The position numbers and the translations under genes are program-made. Under the pieces are notes generated by a model that saw nothing but the letters and a program-made list of their open reading frames with translations, searched no databases and had not been told where the DNA came from. A stretch of 35,197 bases of DNA, taken from positions 1 through 35,197 of the forward strand of contig CAMUYT010000010.1 in NCBI GenBank assembly GCA_947164955.1, given 5' to 3'. Positions 30,952 through 35,197 of this stretch are shown in pieces. Position 1 is the first letter of the stretch, and each line of letters opens with the position of its first letter. The stretch comes from an uncultured Bacteroidales bacterium (lineage in GTDB: Bacteria; Bacteroidota; Bacteroidia; Bacteroidales; F082).

Positions 30952-32109
30952 ATGGAAAACGAGCGAAACACCGATAAATTAGCGGGTTATATCATCAAAT
31001 TGGGCAGTTTGGCCATCATCGTGGCGCTGTGTCTCTATTTCAAGAACGTATTGATCTACATCGTCGCGGCTTTCGTGGTCTCCTTGATCGGTCGGCCCGT
31101 GATGAAGCTGTTGCGGAGGATAAAAATCAAGGGGAAATCGGCGCCCGAATGGCTCTTGGCGGTGTTGTCCATCGTGGTCATCATCGGCTTTTTGGCGCTG
31201 ATTGTCACGCAATTGATTCCCATGGTGTCGTCTATCGTGAAAGACGCCTCGGCCTTGCAGACCTCGTCGTATTTCGAGTCGAACCCCATCGACAAGCTCA
31301 ACGAGTGGATCATCGGGCTGTTTCCCAACGTGGGTCCCGACTTCGACATCGCCGCCGTGTTGTTGGGGAAAGTCAAAGAGCTGGTCGACTTCAGCAAGGT
31401 GAGTGGCATTGTGGGTTCGGTGGCCTCCGTGGTGTCGAGTCTCTTCGTTGCCTTGTTCTCGGTGGTGTTCATCTCGTTTTTCTTCCTCAAGGAAGAGGGC
31501 TTGTTTGAGCGCATCATCTGTGCCCTCGTGCCCGACCGCCACGAGTCCAACGTGCGCAAGACGCTCAGCGACATCAAGGAGTTGCTGTCGCGCTATTTCG
31601 TGGGCTTGGTCATCGAGATGCTCGGCGTGGCCGTGGTCGACTTCCTCGGGCTGTGGCTCATCGCCCGCCTTGATGTCAGCTATGCCATCGGCATCGCTTT
31701 CATCGCGGGTCTGCTCAACGTGATTCCTTACGTCGGTCCCCTCATGGGCGAAGCCATCGGCGTCATCTTCGCCGTCGTGCTCAAGCTCGGCACGGGTGCC
31801 GGATTGGACGTCAACCTCTGGATGTTTGCCCTCATCGTCTTGGTCATCATGCTGGCGGCGCAGTTGGTCGACAACTTCATCTACCAGCCGTTGATTTACT
31901 CGACGAGCATCAAGGCCCACCCGCTGGAGATCTTCATCGTGTTGCTCATGGCCGGCCACATCGGCGGCACGGTGGGTATGTTAGTAGCCATTCCGGCCTA
32001 TACCGTGGTGCGCGTCGTCGCCATCCGCTTCTTCTACAAGTACAAGGTCATCCAACGCCTCGTGCCTGATCTGCAGGAGGAGGACAAGATCATTGAGAAT
32101 ATTGACTGA
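30952..32109 (+). CDS. AI-2E/PerM family inner-membrane permease
   Basis: This 385-residue protein has about seven to eight hydrophobic segments, including a paired N-terminal set (LAIIVALCLYFKNVLIYIVAA), a long amphipathic middle (about 100-150) and a conserved C-terminal half (GLLNVIPYVGPLMGEAIG; AAQLVDNFIYQPLIYS). These are signature stretches of the UPF0118/AI-2E transporter family (PerM, TqsA). Family members export small molecules or ions; the substrate here cannot be read from sequence. It is monocistronic and its stop is only 2 bp from that of the convergent copA-like gene, so the transcripts must overlap. Confidence 0.93.
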   Translation: MENERNTDKLAGYIIKLGSLAIIVALCLYFKNVLIYIVAAFVVSLIGRPVMKLLRRIKIKGKSAPEWLLAVLSIVVIIGFLALIVTQLIPMVSSIVKDASALQTSSYFESNPIDKLNEWIIGLFPNVGPDFDIAAVLLGKVKELVDFSKVSGIVGSVASVVSSLFVALFSVVFISFFFLKEEGLFERIICALVPDRHESNVRKTLSDIKELLSRYFVGLVIEMLGVAVVDFLGLWLIARLDVSYAIGIAFIAGLLNVIPYVGPLMGEAIGVIFAVVLKLGTGAGLDVNLWMFALIVLVIMLAAQLVDNFIYQPLIYSTSIKAHPLEIFIVLLMAGHIGGTVGMLVAIPAYTVVRVVAIRFFYKYKVIQRLVPDLQEEDKIIENID

Positions 32110-32111
32110 AT

Positions 32112-34013
32112 TCACTTCGTCCACTTCAGCCGCAGGCTGTTCATCACCACGCTGACACTTGAAAACGCCATCAAGGCGCTGGCCAGCATGGGCGTGATTT
32201 GCCAATGGGCGCCAAACAAGTAGGGCAGGCCCGCCGCCAACGGGATGCAGATGACGTTGTAGATGAAGGCCCAAAAGAGGTTTTGGTGGATCATGCCGAC
32301 CGTCTTCTTCGAGAGACGGATGGCCTCGGGGATACGGCGGAGGTCGGTGCCCATCAGCGTAACTTGCGCCACGTCCATGGCCACATCGGTGCCCTTGCCC
32401 ATGGCGATGCTGACATCGGCAGCAGCCAATGCCTGCGAGTCGTTGATGCCGTCGCCAATCATGGCCACGTGTTTGCCCTCGCTTTGCAGCTGACGCACTA
32501 AGTTCTCCTTGTCTTGCGGCATCACGCGGCTGCGATAGTGCTTGATGCCCGCCTTGTCGGCCCAATATTTGGCGGCTTCTTCCTTGTCGCCACTCATCAT
32601 ATACACGTCGATACCTTCGTTTTGAATTTCTTGCATGGCCTCGCGGGCGTAAGGTTTCAAAGTCTCGCGTTCGTCTAAAGCGAGGTCGTTGGCTTGGGTG
32701 AAGTCCACGTTGAGGTTGGGGAGGGTCAGCGTGCCCGTCTTGTCAATGACGATGGCGTTGACGCGACGGATCTCCTCCAAAGCCGTGGCATCCTTTATTA
32801 ATATGTTCTTCTCCGCCGCCTTGCCGATACCGACCATCAAGGCCGTCGGCGTGGCCAGTCCCAAGGCGCACGGACAAGCGATGACCAGCACCGAGACCGC
32901 CGAAAGGATGGCGTTGGGCAGCATGGCCGAGCCACCAATGGCCCACCAGAGGATGAAAGTCAAAATAGCGATGCCCAACACCGTCGGGACGAAGATACGG
33001 GCAATCTTGTCGGCAGTGCGTTGCACGGGTGCCTTCGAGCCCTGAGCCTGCTGCACCATCTGGATGATGTTGGCCAACATGGTCTTCTCGCCCACAGCCT
33101 CTGCCTTGAAGCGGAACGTGCCTTGCTTGCTGACCGTACCGGCCAACACTTGATCGCCGTGTTGTTTCAACACCGGTATCGGCTCGCCTGAGATCATGCT
33201 CTCGTCGACATGTGCCTCACCGTCGATGATGCTCCCGTCGACGGGGATCCTCTCCCCTGCCCTCACCTCGATGGTGTCGCCTTTCTGCAAGGCCGAGATG
33301 GGCGTATCCGTAATCATGCCGTCGACGACGAGGTGTGCCGTCTTGGGCGTCAGTCCCATCAGCGAACGGATGGCCGAGGCGGTGCCGTTTTTGGCTTTCT
33401 CCTCCAGCATCTTGCCCGTCAGCACGAAGGTGATGATCATCACCGAGGCATCGAAATAGGTGTGGTTTGCGATGCCGCGCGAGCCCCAGAACTGGTCGCC
33501 CCAGAACGTGTTGAACACGCTGAACAGGAACGAGATGCAGGTGCTGAGCGACACCAAGGTGTCCATGTTGGACGTGCCGTGTTTGAGTTGGCGGATTGCC
33601 GAGGCATAGAACTGCCGACCGCACAACACAAGATTGAGCAACGACAGCCCCATCATGATGATGTTGGCCGTCAGCGCAGGCTTGACGGGGATCCAGCCCA
33701 TCGAGATGGCCATGACGAGGAGCGCGAACACCCACGACAAGATGACGCGGTTGCGCAGGCGGGTAAAATTCTTGCGCTCTTCGGCCTGCACGTCGCGGTC
33801 GTCCTCGATGACCATGTCGAAGCCCAAGTCGGCGAGGGCCGCTTTCATCTGCTCGGGCGCGACTTTCTTCTCGTCGAACTCAATCAAGGCGGAACGCGCC
33901 GCGAGATTGACGCTGGCTGAGGCCACGCCATCCATCTTGCGCAACGTGTCCTCCACGCTGGCCGAACAACCGGCGCAACGCATGCCCAATACGGCTATGG
34001 TTTTCTTGACCAT
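32112..34013 (-). CDS. copA: Cu+-type P1B ATPase lacking most of the nucleotide-binding domain
   Basis: This 633-residue ATPase has one N-terminal HMA domain (GMRCAGC; C13, C16), eight expected membrane helices, an actuator loop with SGEP, CPC in the metal channel (near 381-383), DKTGTLT (phospho-Asp D424) and GDGIND (D521). FIYN in TM7 and FSSVSVVMNSLRL in TM8 fit the Cu+ (P1B-1) subgroup. It exports cytosolic Cu+ at ATP cost. Oddity: only 97 residues separate D424 from D521, against about 200 in usual CopA. The SEHPL-type HP motif and the GxG region of the N-domain are absent, while the reading frame is clean. It follows copZ by 3 bp. Function as a pump is therefore uncertain. Confidence 0.9.
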   Translation of the reverse strand: MVKKTIAVLGMRCAGCSASVEDTLRKMDGVASASVNLAARSALIEFDEKKVAPEQMKAALADLGFDMVIEDDRDVQAEERKNFTRLRNRVILSWVFALLVMAISMGWIPVKPALTANIIMMGLSLLNLVLCGRQFYASAIRQLKHGTSNMDTLVSLSTCISFLFSVFNTFWGDQFWGSRGIANHTYFDASVMIITFVLTGKMLEEKAKNGTASAIRSLMGLTPKTAHLVVDGMITDTPISALQKGDTIEVRAGERIPVDGSIIDGEAHVDESMISGEPIPVLKQHGDQVLAGTVSKQGTFRFKAEAVGEKTMLANIIQMVQQAQGSKAPVQRTADKIARIFVPTVLGIAILTFILWWAIGGSAMLPNAILSAVSVLVIACPCALGLATPTALMVGIGKAAEKNILIKDATALEEIRRVNAIVIDKTGTLTLPNLNVDFTQANDLALDERETLKPYAREAMQEIQNEGIDVYMMSGDKEEAAKYWADKAGIKHYRSRVMPQDKENLVRQLQSEGKHVAMIGDGINDSQALAAADVSIAMGKGTDVAMDVAQVTLMGTDLRRIPEAIRLSKKTVGMIHQNLFWAFIYNVICIPLAAGLPYLFGAHWQITPMLASALMAFSSVSVVMNSLRLKWTK

Positions 34014-34016
34014 GGC

Positions 34017-34226
34017 TTATTCCGTCACCTCGAAGCCGAGCTTCTCGACGGCTTCTTGCATTTGGGCAAAGCCCACCTTCGTCTCGTCATATTCGACAGT
34101 GGCGGTCTTGGCCGTCAGGTCAGCCTTGGCGGAAGCAACGCCGTCAAGCGCATTCAAAGCCTTTTCCACATTCGAAACGCAACCCATGCATTTCATTCCG
34201 GTCACATTAAAAGTCTTGGTAGTCAT
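34017..34226 (-). CDS. copZ: CopZ-like copper chaperone (HMA domain)
   Basis: I start it at ATG 34226 (MTTKTFNVTGMKCMGC), giving 69 residues, the usual size of CopZ/Atx1; an ATG 21 bp upstream is in frame. The protein is a single ferredoxin-like HMA domain with the metal-binding GMKCMGC motif (CxxC) and the conserved FEV end. It carries Cu+ to the ATPase HMA domain. It is the promoter-proximal gene of the copZ-copA operon, 3 bp before copA. No adjacent copper-responsive regulator is seen. Confidence 0.92.
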   Translation of the reverse strand: MTTKTFNVTGMKCMGCVSNVEKALNALDGVASAKADLTAKTATVEYDETKVGFAQMQEAVEKLGFEVTE

Positions 34227-34229
34227 AAT

Positions 34230-34300
34230 ATTGGATTGATGATTCAAGATTTAAAATTTAAAATTCAAGATTCTGCCCATTGAAATGGGCTGCAAAATTA
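34230..34300 (-). promoter_or_regulatory. copZ-copA promoter, operator-like hairpin and AT-rich leader
   Basis: The -7 box TAATTTTG (34293-34300, minus strand) is followed at once by the inverted repeat GCCCAT-TTCA-ATGGGC (34275-34290), which lies over the expected transcription start. This position suits a repressor operator or a 5' mRNA hairpin. The rest of the leader (34233-34272) repeats attcaagatttaaa-like wording also seen in the leader of the T9SS-cargo operon. Confidence 0.5.
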
Positions 34301-34326
34301 CACAATTTAGAATAATTACAAATAAA

Positions 34327-34824
34327 TTATCCCATAATTTTCTGGAAGGCCAAGCGCGGGTTGCCGTCGAGCAGGATAATGATGCCGCAATAGTGGTAAC
34401 CGTGCCGTTCCAAGCCCTTGCGCATGATGATGTTGGCCTCATGCGTATCGATGCGAATGTTCGCGACTTGGCTTTCGCAATAGTCCAAAACAGCGTCCAA
34501 GATGCCATGCGAGTCGGGGGTGCTGGCGATGCGGTGGATGACGTGATAGGGCGCGTTGTCGAGCCATTGACCGTCGTAAATCTTGTTGTAAGTCACTTCG
34601 GGGCTGGGCAAAAGCGCGAAAGTGCCGACGATGGTTCCCGTTTCGTCGAGCATGACGTGGCTACCGCCTAACGCTATGTCTTTCTTGAACATATCATCAC
34701 GCGGATAGCCGTCGGGCCATTGGAAAGTGTTGCCATAGCTCCGCATGATTTCGCGGGCTTGGTCGCGGAGGCTGAGGATGACAGGCAGGTCGGCCAAAGT
34801 CGATTTACGGATGGTGTAGCTCAT
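34327..34824 (-). CDS. GNAT family N-acetyltransferase
   Basis: This 165-residue protein has a GNAT pattern: N-terminal IRKSTLADLPVILSLRDQAR, a central strand pair (GSHVMLDETGTIVGTFAL), an IHRIASTPDSHGILDAVLDYC segment in place of the usual acetyl-CoA P-loop helix, then IRIDTHEANIIMRKGLERHGYHYCG, typical of GNAT motif B. The acceptor is unknown. The P-loop (normally Q/RxxGxG/A) reads STPDSHGI, as in a subset of Bacteroidetes members. Its ATG overlaps the stop of the YbaK/EbsC gene (ATGA), so the two are translationally coupled. Confidence 0.88.
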   Translation of the reverse strand: MSYTIRKSTLADLPVILSLRDQAREIMRSYGNTFQWPDGYPRDDMFKKDIALGGSHVMLDETGTIVGTFALLPSPEVTYNKIYDGQWLDNAPYHVIHRIASTPDSHGILDAVLDYCESQVANIRIDTHEANIIMRKGLERHGYHYCGIIILLDGNPRLAFQKIMG

Positions 34825-35197
34825 TTCGGTCCGAATTCAAAGACAGTTAAATCAGCCACTTTCATCTCCACCACCGCAATCAAATCCTGCGGATTCAGTT
34901 TGAATTGTAGCCCTCGCACACCCGCGCTGACATAGATGTAATCAAACAGCTCGCAGGTCTCGTGGATGAAAGTCGGAAATTGTTTCTTCATCCCCACGGG
35001 CGAGCAGCCGCCACGGATATAGCCCGTCAAGGGCAGCAGCTCCTTCATCGGGATGAGGTCGCAACTCTTGTTGCCCGTAGCCTTGGCGGTCTTCTTCAGG
35101 TCGAGTTCGTCGTTGCCTGGGATGACGCACACGAAATGGCCGATCTTGTCGCCTTTCAGCACCAAGGTCTTGAACACCTGGTCGATGTCCTCGCCCA
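34821..35197 (-). CDS. YbaK/EbsC family aminoacyl-tRNA deacylase, 5' end outside window
   Basis: The frame runs off the right edge: codons upstream of the internal GTG at 35177 read GEDIDQVFKTLVLKGD, which matches the interior of YbaK (RVFKTLV), so the GTG is not the start. Visible motifs include FVCVIPGNDELDLKK, GYIRGGCSPVGMKK and FIYVSAG-like YIYVSAGVRG, all typical of Cys-tRNA(Pro) deacylases. The enzyme hydrolyses mischarged Cys-tRNA(Pro). About 125 residues are visible; roughly 30 are missing. It overlaps the GNAT gene by 4 bp. Confidence 0.92.
   Translation of the reverse strand, partial: GEDIDQVFKTLVLKGDKIGHFVCVIPGNDELDLKKTAKATGNKSCDLIPMKELLPLTGYIRGGCSPVGMKKQFPTFIHETCELFDYIYVSAGVRGLQFKLNPQDLIAVVEMKVADLTVFEFGPK

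Noticed and set aside
30935-30982. Short ORF (15 codons, MKRKKGWKTSETPIN) overlapping the permease start
   Set aside because: A possible upstream ORF in the leader, but it has no supporting signal beyond an ATG; the permease ATG at 30952 is better placed.
30979-31959. 326-codon open frame on the minus strand
   Set aside because: Antisense to the AI-2E permease; Asp/His/Gln-rich translation with no family likeness.
35175-35177. GTG as start of the YbaK/EbsC gene
   Set aside because: The frame stays open to the edge and the upstream residues (GEDIDQV) fit the family interior, so the gene is cut by the window.

Overview
The window reads as chromosomal DNA of an anaerobic Bacteroidota, order Bacteroidales. 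Almost every gene is preceded by the Bacteroidetes -7 box (TAnnTTTG) and lacks a strong Shine-Dalgarno. The protein families agree: gingipain-type C25 peptidases, a type IX secretion (T9SS) C-terminal sorting domain, BACON domains, a periplasmic TPR histidine kinase and a DUF4837 lipoprotein. The C25 proteins look most like Porphyromonas gingivalis gingipains, but the gene order does not match that organism as I know it. I cannot name a species. I saw no tRNA, rRNA, CRISPR array, IS element or prophage.

Layout. (1) 1-3016, minus: the 5' two-thirds or so of a large secreted adhesin-like protein (propeller-like repeats, two cleaved-adhesin/MAM-like domains, InlB-type repeats), cut by the window edge. 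(2) 3188-5652, minus: a two-component operon (TPR histidine kinase, then NarL/LuxR response regulator). The same 16-bp perfect palindrome lies exactly 22 bp upstream of the -7 box of both the kinase operon and the adhesin gene, which suggests one small regulon. (3) 5942-22249, minus: a cluster of five secreted hydrolases: an Arg-gingipain-like C25 peptidase, a Lys-gingipain-like C25 peptidase, an M14 metallocarboxypeptidase, a C10 (streptopain) cysteine peptidase and an endonuclease I. All five end in the same duplicated roughly 140-residue C-terminal domain (WNWW...PG-MYKI...LQPG-GYVY) instead of the canonical T9SS tail. (4) 22377-26411, minus: a 1246-residue multidomain protein with a canonical T9SS sorting domain, co-transcribed with an 86-residue protein ending in one membrane helix and a basic tail. 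(5) 26619-30826: accessory and housekeeping genes (RelE/ParE-like toxin-antitoxin pair, HsdR-N-like nuclease-fold protein, small lipoprotein, DUF4837 lipoprotein, LysM lytic transglycosylase). (6) 30952-35197: an AI-2E/PerM permease on the plus strand, a copZ-copA copper operon whose ATPase seems to lack most of its nucleotide-binding domain, a GNAT acetyltransferase and a partial YbaK/EbsC deacylase.

How it fits together (inference). Arg- and Lys-specific endopeptidases, a carboxypeptidase, a broad cysteine protease and a nuclease, all exported and sharing one tail, look like an extracellular digestion set in which endopeptidase products feed the exopeptidase. The adhesin and the two-component system next to it look like a co-regulated surface module. 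The 715-bp gap between the two gingipain genes holds several layers of intergenic repeats and is the most repeat-rich non-coding stretch.
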